From: CAVPDA01 sp963702495 | GTDB taxonomy: Bacteria; Pseudomonadota; Gammaproteobacteria; Burkholderiales; Rhodocyclaceae | Direction: 5' to 3' | NCBI GenBank assembly: GCA_963702495.1 | Contig: CAVPDA010000003.1 | Span: forward strand, 558,001 to 622,000 | Length of the DNA: 64,000 nucleotides | In this document: piece after piece, positions 54,032 to 63,921 of the stretch | How the letters are laid out: each line of letters begins with the position of its first letter | How positions within the stretch are numbered: the stretch's first letter is position 1 | Translations under genes and position numbers: made by a program | Notes under the pieces: model-generated | Told to the model about the DNA's origin: nothing | The model's database searches: none | Seen by the model: only the letters and a program-made list of their open reading frames with translations

Positions 54032-54647
54032 CGATGCTCCAGTTGTACGTCAGGTCGAAGGCGCCTGCGGGACGCGGCGCCAGGGCTGCCATGCCCATGA
54101 TCCAGTCGCCCGCCTCGAACTGCTGCTCGGCCGGAAACTGGGCCCAGCGGAAGGCGATGCGCGCCGCTTCGCTCACGCCGCGCCGCTCCCACTCCCGTTC
54201 CCAGGATTGGAGCGGAACGAAGTGTAGCGCTCCGGCGCTCGTCCTGACCAGCCAGTCGGCGAGTCGGCTGCGCAGCGGCTTGCCGTCGGATTCGTTGCGC
54301 AGCACCAACTGGAACACGCAGGCCTCGGCGTAGTGGGCCGCGGACTGCGGCTCGAAGCCCCGCGCCCGATAGAAGGCCAATGCCTGCGAACGCGGGATCT
54401 GGGCGACCGTGAGGGACACGCCCCGGTCGCGGGTCTCCCAACTCAGCAGGCCGGTTTCGGCGCTGCGGATCTGCCGTGTCGGCGCCGCCGCTTCAGCCGC
54501 GATCGGGCTTGGGTCCGCGGCCCCGCAGGTCCCGGCCCAGGCGAGCCATGCCGCGAGCAGCGACCGCCGCACAGGATGCAGCGGAACCACAAGAGCTTGG
54601 CGGCTGACAGCGAGCCGTCGTCTGGATGAACGCACAACACTTCCCAC
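53976..54647 (-). CDS. Hypothetical exported protein upstream of TlpA
   Basis: The 223-residue frame has an arginine-rich start and a hydrophobic stretch (RRSLLAAWLAWAGTCGAADP) that reads as a signal peptide. Start codons GTG 54590 or 54572 would give a more normal length than ATG 54647. The mature part contains GLLSWETRDRGVSLTVAQIPRSQALAFYRARGF and ends DLTYNWSIDGIVRRGTLPGLVC. I recognise no family. The overlap with tlpA suggests a common function in periplasmic sulfur or redox metabolism. Confidence 0.65.
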   Translation of the reverse strand: MGSVVRSSRRRLAVSRQALVVPLHPVRRSLLAAWLAWAGTCGAADPSPIAAEAAAPTRQIRSAETGLLSWETRDRGVSLTVAQIPRSQALAFYRARGFEPQSAAHYAEACVFQLVLRNESDGKPLRSRLADWLVRTSAGALHFVPLQSWEREWERRGVSEAARIAFRWAQFPAEQQFEAGDWIMGMAALAPRPAGAFDLTYNWSIDGIVRRGTLPGLVCADPD

Positions 54648-54690
54648 GCACCTGAATTCCTTCGCGTCCTTCGCGGTTTAACGTGAAAGT

Positions 54691-54749
54691 CGCGCCAGCG
54701 ACTCTCGAAGCTCCCCTCTCCCGCCGGGAGAGGGGCTGGGGGTGAGGGA
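54691..54749. repeat. CTCCCCTCTCCCG hairpin repeat, copy 2
   Basis: CGCGCCAGCG...CTCCCCTCTCCCG CCGGGAGAGGGG...GGGGGTGAGGGA, with a perfect hairpin core, matches the copy at 33977-34038. It lies between the DsrE and hypothetical genes, possibly reducing read-through. Confidence 0.75.
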
Positions 54750-54822
54750 AACGGTCATGGCGAGGCCTTTCACTATTTCGGGGTGGCTGGCGTTCCATGA
54801 CCGTCAGCTTGATTTCGGGGGA

Positions 54823-55173
54823 TCAGAATACCAGCACCTTGTCGGCGGCGGCCGTCCACTCGGCGAGTTGCACCATGGTGCCGCGCCGGGCGCCCTCCAC
54901 CAGGTCCGCCTCGGCGATGCCGCGTGCGTCCATGCAGGTGCCGCACACGCCGATTTCGCCGCCGCGGCGCGCCACCATGCCCGCCATGTCGCCGATGTTG
55001 TAATAGCCCTGCGGCACCTTCTGCCCCGACTTGGCGCAGGAAGCGGCGTCCCCCATGAGGAACACGCGCACCTGCTGCCCCTCGGTCTTCGCCAGGGCGA
55101 TGGCGAGGCGCAAGCCGTTGTAACTGCGCTCCGAACCGTAGGGACCGTCGTTGAGGATGATGAGGGATTGCAT
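54823..55173 (-). CDS. DsrE-family sulfur-relay protein
   Basis: The 116-residue protein starts MQSLIILNDGPYGSERSYNGLRLAIAL, and the conserved cysteines in GVCGTCMDARG fit the DsrE/DsrF-like family of persulfide carriers or sulfurtransferases. AAGGTG lies eight bases before ATG 55173; a GTG three codons upstream is an alternative. It starts 36 bases after the sterol-desaturase-like gene ends. Confidence 0.88.
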   Translation of the reverse strand: MQSLIILNDGPYGSERSYNGLRLAIALAKTEGQQVRVFLMGDAASCAKSGQKVPQGYYNIGDMAGMVARRGGEIGVCGTCMDARGIAEADLVEGARRGTMVQLAEWTAAADKVLVF

Positions 55174-55209
55174 GGCTGTCACCTTTCAGGTTGTGACCGG
55201 AGGACGGCG

Positions 55210-56064
55210 TCAGGCCGCATGGCCGGTCGCGTCCGTGCCCGCTTCGTCCGGCGCGGTGTCGACGAACGGCTGGATCAGCATGCGGTCCAGCCGCAGGCCC
55301 TCGGGCGCCCTGAAGCGGTCGATGCCGATGTTCATGCCGAGATGACCGGCCCTCGGTTGGGCGCGGTAGGTGCCGAACAGGCGGTCCCACCACGGCAGGT
55401 TGAAGCCGTAGTTGCTGTCGGTCTCGTCGGCCGCCACGGAATGATGCACCCGGTGCATGTCGGGGGTGACGATGAACAGACGCAGCACGCGATCGAGCGC
55501 CTCCGGGATGCGGAAGTTGCCGTGGTTGAACATGGCGGTGGCATTGAGCAGGATCTCGAACGCCACCACCGCCAGCGCCGGCGGGCCGAGGACGATCACC
55601 GCCCCCATCTTGATCAGCAGCGACAGCGCGATCTCGATCGGATGGAAGCGCGCGCCGGTGGTGACGTCGTAGTCGAGATCGGCGTGATGCATGCGATGCA
55701 GCCGCCACAGCATCGGCAGCGAGTGGAACATGACGTGCTGCAGGTAGATGGCGAGGTCCAGCACCGCCACCGCCAGGATGAACTCGACCCAGTCGGGCAG
55801 TTCGACCCAGTTCAGCACGCCCCAGCCGTGCTGCTGCGCGCGCACCGCCAGCAGCACCGCCGTGATCGGGAACAGCACCCGCATCAGCACCGTGTCGAGC
55901 ACGACGATGCCCAGATTGCCGCTCCAGCGCAGGCCGCGCCCGTGCAGCAGGCGTCGCCGCGGCGCGAGCACCTCCGCCAGCGCCACCAGACCGAACACGC
56001 CGAAGAAGAACCCGAGGCGGATGGCCATCTCATGGGCAAGAACAAAATCGGCCAAACTACTCAC
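55210..56064 (-). CDS. Sterol desaturase/fatty acid hydroxylase family membrane protein
   Basis: The 284-residue membrane protein carries the three histidine clusters of the di-iron fatty acid hydroxylase superfamily: HVMFH, LHRMHHADLDYD and HRVHHSV. The start is GTG 56064, preceded closely by GAGGAGGGG. In sulfur-related operons such proteins occur beside SQR and rhodanese genes, but their substrate is unknown. The inverted-repeat operator lies 19 bases upstream, so this is the first gene of the regulated run. Confidence 0.9.
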   Translation of the reverse strand: MSSLADFVLAHEMAIRLGFFFGVFGLVALAEVLAPRRRLLHGRGLRWSGNLGIVVLDTVLMRVLFPITAVLLAVRAQQHGWGVLNWVELPDWVEFILAVAVLDLAIYLQHVMFHSLPMLWRLHRMHHADLDYDVTTGARFHPIEIALSLLIKMGAVIVLGPPALAVVAFEILLNATAMFNHGNFRIPEALDRVLRLFIVTPDMHRVHHSVAADETDSNYGFNLPWWDRLFGTYRAQPRAGHLGMNIGIDRFRAPEGLRLDRMLIQPFVDTAPDEAGTDATGHAA

Positions 56065-56082
56065 GGCCCCTCCTCATATCGT

Positions 56083-56098
56083 ATATTCCAACGAATAT
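56083..56098 (-). promoter_or_regulatory. Operator of the ArsR/BigR type
   Basis: A perfect dyad ATATTC-CAAC-GAATAT, followed by a further half-site GAATA (56101-56105), stands just upstream of the sterol-desaturase-like gene in an otherwise GC-rich stretch. It has the ATTC...GAAT layout of operators bound by sulfide-sensing ArsR-family repressors (BigR/SqrR group). The ArsR-rhodanese gene lies 195 bases further along. Confidence 0.65.
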
Positions 56099-56195
56099 TT
56101 GAATAATGGGACAAACGTTCGGAAGGGTTGAACTGAATCGCTCAGGAATGGATGCCGGGTTGCCGCGGCCGCCGGCTTGCGGATCGGTGCGCCAT

Positions 56196-56286
56196 CCCGC
56201 ACCCCCTTCCCCGAGAGAGAGAGAGAGGGGGGGGGGCAAGTGCATCCTCTCCCCCGTTCCGGGGGAGAGGATGGGAGAGAGGGTCG
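56196..56286. repeat. GA/G tract and hairpin related to the CTCCCCTCTCCC family
   Basis: A simple GA repeat running into a poly-G tract (56213-56236) is followed by a perfect 12-bp hairpin (56244-56255 with 56261-56272, stem ATCCTCTCCCCC) and a GGGAGAGAGGG tail. It resembles the CTCCCCTCTCCCG family. It fills the space between the ArsR-rhodanese stop and the operator; the tract could vary in length. Confidence 0.6.
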
Positions 56287-56292
56287 GCCCGC

Positions 56293-56955
56293 CTACTCCT
56301 CCACCGGCAGGCTTTCCGCCTTCCACTCCGGGAAGCCGTCCTGCAGGCGGCGGGCGCGGTAGCCTTTCTGGCGCAGCTTTTCCACCGCCTCGAAGGCCAG
56401 CATGCAGTACGGGCCACGGCAGTAGGCGACGACTTCCTGATCCTTCGGCAGCTTTTTCAGGTGGCGGGCGAGGGACTCCAGCGGCAGGTTCATCGCGCCC
56501 GGAATGTGGCCGGCGGCGTATTCCTCGGGCGGCCGCACGTCGATCACCACCGCCTCGCCCTTGCGCACCAGATCGAGCAGTTCGTCGCGCCGCACCGGCT
56601 TGAGCGCGTCGCGGCTTGCGAAGTTCTCGCGCACGATACGTTCCACGTCCGCCGACTGGCGCTCGGCGATGGTGCGAATGCCGCTCACGACGCGCACAAC
56701 CTCGTCGTCCGCCAGGCGATAGAACACCATCAGCCCCTCCTTGCGCGAGGAGAGCAGCCCGGCGTCGCGCAGGATCTGCAGATGGTGGGAGGTGTTGGAG
56801 ATGGGCATGGCGCAGGCCCGGGCCAGCGTGTTGACGCTGCGCTCGCCCTGGGACAGCGCTTCCAGGATTTCGAGCCGGTTGGGATGGGCGAAGGCCTTCG
56901 CCACCTGGGCGAAATGCTCGAACAGTCTCTTCTTCGGCGGCACTTCAGCGGCCAT
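56293..56955 (-). CDS. ArsR-family regulator fused to a rhodanese domain
   Basis: The 220-residue protein joins an ArsR-type winged helix (about 1-100, FAHPNRLEILEALSQGERSVNTLARAC...NTSHHLQILRDAGLL) to a rhodanese domain (about 120-215, VVIDVRPPEEYAAGHIPGAMNLP and catalytic AYCRGPYCMLA with Cys179). Cys48 is the only cysteine in the regulator domain; BigR-type sensors use two, so sensing may involve the rhodanese cysteines instead. It probably represses the adjacent sulfur genes through the dyad at 56083-56098 and responds to sulfide or persulfide (inference). Confidence 0.92.
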   Translation of the reverse strand: MAAEVPPKKRLFEHFAQVAKAFAHPNRLEILEALSQGERSVNTLARACAMPISNTSHHLQILRDAGLLSSRKEGLMVFYRLADDEVVRVVSGIRTIAERQSADVERIVRENFASRDALKPVRRDELLDLVRKGEAVVIDVRPPEEYAAGHIPGAMNLPLESLARHLKKLPKDQEVVAYCRGPYCMLAFEAVEKLRQKGYRARRLQDGFPEWKAESLPVEE

Positions 56956-57030
56956 GCGGCAAGGTCCAGACCTCGACCCCGAATCGTTTGCGGAGGGGAA
57001 AGTATAGGGACGGCGCGCCCCAAAGGAAAC

Positions 57031-57050
57031 GGGCAGCCCGCAGGCTGCCC
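57031..57050 (-). terminator. Terminator after hppA
   Basis: Stem GGGCAGCC/GGCTGCCC with a four-base loop, followed on the minus strand by GTTTCCTTT, lies 25 bases after the hppA stop. Confidence 0.65.
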
Positions 57051-57075
57051 GTCGCCGTCATGCTGTTGCTTCGGA

Positions 57076-59113
<2,038 letters not shown>

Positions 59114-59254
59114 GCACTCTCTCCTTTTTTGTAGCAGTTGAAGCCGGTATTTCTGGTTCCGGACCGCCCCCCGCGGCCCGGACACTGATGAGTCAGGAAC
59201 TGTGCCGCCGGTCGCGCCGGAGCAGGTCTCCGGCCGCGCCAGCATGTCGCTGGT

Positions 59255-60523
59255 CTATGAGAGCTTGAAATCGCCCAGCTTCTTGGGCACCGCGACGTTC
59301 TTCAGGCGCACGTACTTCGGCAGTCCGTTGTCGTAGGGCGGGTAGTCCTCGCCGAGGATCAGCGGCGACAGGTAGCGGCGGCACTTCTCGGTGATGCCGA
59401 AGCCGTCCTCGCTGATGTAGTCGCGCGGCATGAACTTCTCCACGTTCGCCACGTCCTTGAGCTCCGCCACCTCGATCTTCCACTTGTAGGGGCTCTGGGA
59501 CACGCGCTTGATGGCGGGCATCACGGAATTGCGGCCCTTGAGCGCCAGTTCCACCGCCGCCTTGCCGCAGGCATAGGCCTGGGCGACGTCGGTCTTGGAG
59601 GCGATGTGGCGCGCGGCGCGCTGCAGGTAGTCCGCCACGCCCCAGTGGAACTTGAGGTTCAGGCTCTCCTTGACCATGCTGGCGATCACCGGCGCCACGC
59701 CGCCCAGTTGCGCGTGGCCGAAGGCGTCGCGCAGACCCTGGTCGGACAGGAAGTTGCCGTCCTCGCCCTTCACCCCCTCCGACACCACCACGGTGCAGAA
59801 GCCGTGCTGCTTCACCATGGCGTCCACCTTCTTCAGGAACTGCTCCTTGTTGAAGGGAATCTCCGGGAACAGGATCAGGATCGGCAGCTCGTTGCCCTTG
59901 CTGGAGGCCAGGGCGCCGGCGGCCGCGATCCAGCCGGCATGGCGGCCCATGACTTCGAGCACGAACACCTTGGTCGAGGTCTTGGCCATGGACATCACGT
60001 CGAACGTCGCTTCCAGGGTTGACACTGCGATGTACTTGGCGACCGAGCCGAAGCCCGGGCAGTTGTCGGTGATCGGCAGATCGTTGTCCACCGTCTTCGG
60101 CACGTGGATGGCCTGGATGTGGTAGCCCATCTGATCGCCGAGCTGGGACACCTTGAGACAGGTGTCGGCCGAGTCGCCGCCGCCGTTGTAGAAGAAGTAG
60201 CCGATGTTGTGCGCCTTGAACACCTCGATCAGGCGTTCGTACTCGCGCCGGTTCTGCTCCAGGCTCTTCATCTTGTAGCGGCAGGAGCCGAAGGCGCCCG
60301 AGGGCGTGTACTTCAGCGCGGCGATCGCCGCATCGGACTCCTTGGTGGTGTCGATCAGCTCCTCGGTGAGCGCGCCGATGATGCCGTTGCGCCCGGCGTA
60401 CACCTTGCCCATCTCGTCCTTGTGCTTGCGCGCGGTCTCGATCACGCCGCAGGCCGAGGCGTTGATGACGGCGGTGACGCCGCCGGATTGCGCGTAGAAC
60501 GCGTTGACTTTCTTCGCTGCCAT
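59255..60523 (-). CDS. pfp: Pyrophosphate-dependent 6-phosphofructokinase
   Basis: The 422-residue enzyme reversibly phosphorylates fructose-6-phosphate with pyrophosphate. The nucleotide loop reads NGGGDSADTCLKVS, where the aspartate favours pyrophosphate over ATP. PKTVDNDLPITDNCPGFGS, MGRHAGWIAAAGALAS and FPEIPFNKE complete the family pattern. It stands between hppA and adk, making pyrophosphate and adenylate balance a common theme of the three genes. Confidence 0.95.
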   Translation of the reverse strand: MAAKKVNAFYAQSGGVTAVINASACGVIETARKHKDEMGKVYAGRNGIIGALTEELIDTTKESDAAIAALKYTPSGAFGSCRYKMKSLEQNRREYERLIEVFKAHNIGYFFYNGGGDSADTCLKVSQLGDQMGYHIQAIHVPKTVDNDLPITDNCPGFGSVAKYIAVSTLEATFDVMSMAKTSTKVFVLEVMGRHAGWIAAAGALASSKGNELPILILFPEIPFNKEQFLKKVDAMVKQHGFCTVVVSEGVKGEDGNFLSDQGLRDAFGHAQLGGVAPVIASMVKESLNLKFHWGVADYLQRAARHIASKTDVAQAYACGKAAVELALKGRNSVMPAIKRVSQSPYKWKIEVAELKDVANVEKFMPRDYISEDGFGITEKCRRYLSPLILGEDYPPYDNGLPKYVRLKNVAVPKKLGDFKLS

Positions 60524-60547
60524 TTCTTCTGTCCTCCCCTTCCGGTT

Positions 60548-61201
60548 CTACTTCAGCGCGGCGAAGGCGCGGTCGCGGATGTCCTCGACCTTGCCCATGC
60601 CGTCGATCTTGCGGTACTTGGGCGCGCCAGGCTGGCCGCCGGCCGCCCACTTGCCGTAGTAATCCACCAGCGCCTTGGTCTGGGAGTGGTAGACGTCGAG
60701 ACGCTTCTTCACCGTCTCTTCCTTGTCGTCGTCGCGCTGCACCAGATCCTCGCCGGAGACGTCGTCCTTGCCGGCAACCTTGGGCGGGTTGAACTTGACG
60801 TGATAGGTGCGCCCCGACGGCAGGTGCGCGCGGCGTCCGCTCATGCGCTCGATGATGGCGGCGTCCGGCACGTCGATCTCCAGCACGTAGTCGATGGCGA
60901 CGCCGGCCTCCTTCATCGCATCCGCCTGCGGAATGGTGCGCGGGAAGCCGTCGAACATGTAGCCGTTCTGGCAGTCCGGCTCCTTGAGGCGGTCCTTGAC
61001 CAGGCCGATGATGATGTCGTCGCGCACCAGGCCGCCGGCGTCCATGATCTTCTTGGCTTCCAGGCCGAGCGCAGTTCCCGCCTTGACCGCGGCGCGCAGC
61101 ATGTCGCCGGTGGAGATCTGGGGAATGCCGAATTTCTCTTTGATGAAGGTGGCTTGGGTGCCTTTGCCGGCGCCGGGCGGTCCCAGCAGTATCAGTTTCA
61201 T
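60548..61201 (-). CDS. adk: Adenylate kinase
   Basis: The 217-residue enzyme interconverts AMP + ATP and 2 ADP. The P-loop GPPGAGKGTQATF, the AMP-binding FDGFPRTIPQADAM and a full-size LID domain (GRRAHLPSGRTYHVKFNPPK) lacking zinc cysteines are present. It lies between kdsB and pfp on the same strand. Confidence 0.98.
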   Translation of the reverse strand: MKLILLGPPGAGKGTQATFIKEKFGIPQISTGDMLRAAVKAGTALGLEAKKIMDAGGLVRDDIIIGLVKDRLKEPDCQNGYMFDGFPRTIPQADAMKEAGVAIDYVLEIDVPDAAIIERMSGRRAHLPSGRTYHVKFNPPKVAGKDDVSGEDLVQRDDDKEETVKKRLDVYHSQTKALVDYYGKWAAGGQPGAPKYRKIDGMGKVEDIRDRAFAALK

Positions 61202-61272
61202 GTCTGCTCCCTGCTTCTCGTTTGAAAACGGCGATTTTAGGTGACTAGCCGCAAAGCCCGGAGAAAATAACC

Positions 61273-62058
61273 TTATCGGGGCATTCGGTCAAACTTGCGG
61301 CGCACCCGATCGAGATCTTCCTGCGTGTCCACCCCCCCCTCCGGCGCCTGTTCCACCACCGCCACCCGGATGCGATCCCCGGCCCACAGCACGCGCAACT
61401 GCTCCAGCGCCTCGAAATGCTCGATCGGCGCCGCCGGCAGCGCCGCGTAACGGCGCAGGAAGCCGGCGCGGTAGGCGTAGAGGCCGATGTGCCGCAGGGC
61501 CGGCAGGCCGCCCGGCAGCGCCGCCGACGTGACCGGCTTGCCGCGCAGCGCGGCAAAGGCATCACGGGCATAGGGGATGGGCGCCCGCGAGAAGTAGAGG
61601 GCGTAGCCGGCGCGGTCGCACACCACCTTGACCACGTTCGGGTTGAAGAAATCGGCGGCGGAGACGATGGGGTGGGCCGCGGTCGCCACCACGGCGCCGG
61701 AATCGCCCTCCAGTTCGGCCGCCACGCGCTCGACGATCGCCGGATCGATCAGCGGCTCGTCGCCCTGCACATTCACCAGGATCTCGTCGTCGGCGACGCC
61801 GAGCTGTTCCGCCACTTCGGCCAGGCGGTCGGTGCCGCTGGCATGGTCGGCGCGCGTCATCAGCACCTCGCAGCCGTGGGCCTGCGCGGCGGCACGCACC
61901 GCCTCGTGGTCGGTGGCGATGCAGACGCGGCGGGCGGACGTCCCGCGGGCGCGCTCGGCCACGCGCACCACCATCGGCTTGCCGCCGATGTCCAGCAGGG
62001 GTTTTCCGGGAAGGCGGGTGGAGGCGTAGCGCGCCGGGATGATCACCAGGAACGCCAC
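61273..62058 (-). CDS. kdsB: 3-Deoxy-manno-octulosonate cytidylyltransferase
   Basis: The 261-residue enzyme activates KDO as CMP-KDO for lipopolysaccharide inner core. The start MAFLVIIPARYASTRLPGKPLLDIGGKPM, VQGDEPLIDP and HIGLYAYRAGFL motifs are diagnostic. The gene is preceded by trm112 and lpxK on the same strand, a lipopolysaccharide-biosynthesis unit. Confidence 0.97.
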   Translation of the reverse strand: MAFLVIIPARYASTRLPGKPLLDIGGKPMVVRVAERARGTSARRVCIATDHEAVRAAAQAHGCEVLMTRADHASGTDRLAEVAEQLGVADDEILVNVQGDEPLIDPAIVERVAAELEGDSGAVVATAAHPIVSAADFFNPNVVKVVCDRAGYALYFSRAPIPYARDAFAALRGKPVTSAALPGGLPALRHIGLYAYRAGFLRRYAALPAAPIEHFEALEQLRVLWAGDRIRVAVVEQAPEGGVDTQEDLDRVRRKFDRMPR

Positions 62059-62073
62059 GTCGCGCTCACCCGG

Positions 62074-62253
62074 TCAGGCGGTTTCCTCGGGAGAAAGCGG
62101 GCGCGCCTCCTCTTCGAGCATGACCGGGATGTCGTCGCGGATGGGATAGGCCAGCTTGCAGGCCTTGCACACCAGTTCCTGCTGCGCCTTGCGGTGGTCG
62201 AGCGTCCCCTTGCACACCGGGCACACCAGGATCTCAAGCAGGCGGGCGTCCAT
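62074..62253 (-). CDS. Trm112-family zinc-ribbon protein
   Basis: The 59-residue protein MDARLLEILVCPVCKGTLDH has two CxxC pairs (Cys11/Cys14 and Cys29/Cys32) and the ending LPIRDDIPVML-type motif of YcaR/Trm112 proteins, which activate methyltransferases in eukaryotes and archaea. Its bacterial role is uncertain. Its start overlaps the lpxK end by 20 bases. Confidence 0.92.
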   Translation of the reverse strand: MDARLLEILVCPVCKGTLDHRKAQQELVCKACKLAYPIRDDIPVMLEEEARPLSPEETA

Positions 62254-63235
62254 TCAGCTTCTCCACGACGAGTTCAACGAGGCCCGGCTCCGCTGCGCCG
62301 GCGGGCGACACTTCCGCGTCGACGCGCAGCACCCAGGTTGCGGGCAGCGCCAGGCCGGCGCATTTTACCGCATCTTTCTCCGTCATCAGCAGCGCATCGG
62401 CGTCGGCGAAAGCGAGATCCGCCGCCGTGTAGCGATGATGGTCGGGGAACGGATGGGCTGCAAAGCGCAATCCCAAGGCGGCCAGGTGGTCGAAAAAGCG
62501 CCGCGGATGGCCGATGCCGGCCACGGCATGCAGGCGCAGGCCCTGCAATTCCTCGGCACCGCAGCTCGCCTCGGGCCGGCGCAGCGAGGCGAAGCGCGTG
62601 CCGACCAGGCGCAGGAAATAGGTCCGCCCGGGCTGTCCGCCGAGCCCGGCCGGCAGGCGCTCGCCGTTGATCACGAGGGCATCGACCGTGCGCAGCCGCG
62701 ACGGCCCTTCGCGCAGCGGTCCGGCCGGCAGAAACCAGCCGTTGCCGATACCGCGCTCGTCCATCACCGCGATCTCGACATCGCGCGCCAGCGCGTAGTG
62801 CTGCAGGCCGTCGTCGCTGATCAGCACGTCGCATTCCGGATGCGCCGCCAGCAGCGCGCGCGCCGCCGCCACGCGCTGCCGCCCGATCCACACCGGGCAG
62901 CCGGAGCGGCGCGCCAGCAGCAGCGGCTCGTCGCCGACCACCCCCGCATCGTCCTGCGCCCGCACGGCGCGCGGCACTTCGGCGCTGCCGCCGTAGCCGC
63001 GGCTGATGATGCCCGGCGCGTGGCCGCGGCTGCGCAGGCACTGCGCCAGCCACAGCACCAGCGGCGTCTTGCCGCTGCCGCCGGCCGTGATGTTGCCGAC
63101 CACGACCACCGGCACGTCAACCCGCTGCTGGCGCAGCACACCCCGGCGGTAGAGCAGGCGGCGCAGCGCGGCGAGGACGCGGAACAGCCAGGACAGGGGC
63201 AGCAGCGCCACCGCCAGTGCGCCGCGGCGCTGCAT
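62234..63235 (-). CDS. lpxK: Tetraacyldisaccharide 4'-kinase
   Basis: The 333-residue membrane-associated kinase of lipid A synthesis has the P-loop VVVVGNITAGGSGKTPLVLWLA, an ISRGYGG motif and the ISDDGLQHY segment. The start is taken at ATG 63235 with an N-terminal membrane anchor (ALAVALLPLSWLFRVLAAL); the frame is open for 29 codons further upstream. It is followed by trm112 and kdsB. Confidence 0.95.
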   Translation of the reverse strand: MQRRGALAVALLPLSWLFRVLAALRRLLYRRGVLRQQRVDVPVVVVGNITAGGSGKTPLVLWLAQCLRSRGHAPGIISRGYGGSAEVPRAVRAQDDAGVVGDEPLLLARRSGCPVWIGRQRVAAARALLAAHPECDVLISDDGLQHYALARDVEIAVMDERGIGNGWFLPAGPLREGPSRLRTVDALVINGERLPAGLGGQPGRTYFLRLVGTRFASLRRPEASCGAEELQGLRLHAVAGIGHPRRFFDHLAALGLRFAAHPFPDHHRYTAADLAFADADALLMTEKDAVKCAGLALPATWVLRVDAEVSPAGAAEPGLVELVVEKLNGRPPA

Positions 63236-63338
63236 GCTCTCGGCAAGGACGACAGAAGCCTTCAAGGCCGGAATCTCAATCAGCAGTCCCCGTGACCCGC
63301 ACGAATCCCGGGCTGGCCGCACCCGCCGTTCATGGAAT

Positions 63339-63396
63339 GGCGCGCACGGCGCGCCCTACGCGACTGCGACGACCCGTAGGGCGGGCCGTGCCCGCC
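63339..63396. repeat. Inverted pair of GTAGGG-family modules
   Basis: An inverse module at 63339-63359 and a direct module at 63376-63396, here facing outward with 16 bases between, lie in the 265-base gap between exbD and lpxK. Confidence 0.8.
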
Positions 63397-63500
63397 GACA
63401 CGGCGGCCAGCGAACTCACGACGAACCCAAAGCAGGAAACCGGGTCCATCGCATCGAACCGGCCACGCATCGCGGATTCGCGCCGCGCGCCCGATTCGGC

Positions 63501-63920
63501 CTACTTCTGCGGCGCCTGGGTGGCGAAGGATATGTGGGACAGGCTGGCACGCTGCGCTGCCTGCATGACGTCGATGACGCTCTGGTGCGTCGCCTTGGCG
63601 TCGGCGTTGATGACGACGATGGGCTCCTTGGCGCCGGCGGCGGCGCGGGCGAGCGCAGCGCTGATCGCCTCGACGTCGCGCGCCCCGACCACGTTGCGAT
63701 TGACGAGCACTTCTCCGGCGGCGGTCACCGCCACGTTGATCTCGTTCGGCTGCTCCTGGTTGGGCGGCGCATCCGCCGTCGGCAGGTTGATCTCGAGCCC
63801 GGAGAACTTGGAATAGGTGGTGGTGATCATGAGGAAGATCAGGATCACCAGCAGCACGTCGATCATCGGGATCAGGTTGATCTCCGGTTCCTCGTGCCCA
63901 CGGCCGCGGCGGAAATCCAT
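63501..63920 (-). CDS. exbD: ExbD/TolR-family transport protein
   Basis: The 139-residue protein has a short cytoplasmic start, one membrane helix (EINLIPMIDVLLVILIFLM, with the functionally critical Asp) and a periplasmic domain ending FATQAPQK. It forms a proton-driven motor with ExbB/TolQ to energise outer-membrane transport or envelope processes. ATG 63920 lies one base after the exbB stop. Confidence 0.93.
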   Translation of the reverse strand: MDFRRGRGHEEPEINLIPMIDVLLVILIFLMITTTYSKFSGLEINLPTADAPPNQEQPNEINVAVTAAGEVLVNRNVVGARDVEAISAALARAAAGAKEPIVVINADAKATHQSVIDVMQAAQRASLSHISFATQAPQK

Positions 63921-63921
63921 G

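Noticed and set aside
56213..56236. Phase-variable tract controlling a gene
   Set aside because: The GA/G tract lies after the stop of the ArsR-rhodanese gene and not within a coding or promoter position I can support; noted only as part of a repeat.
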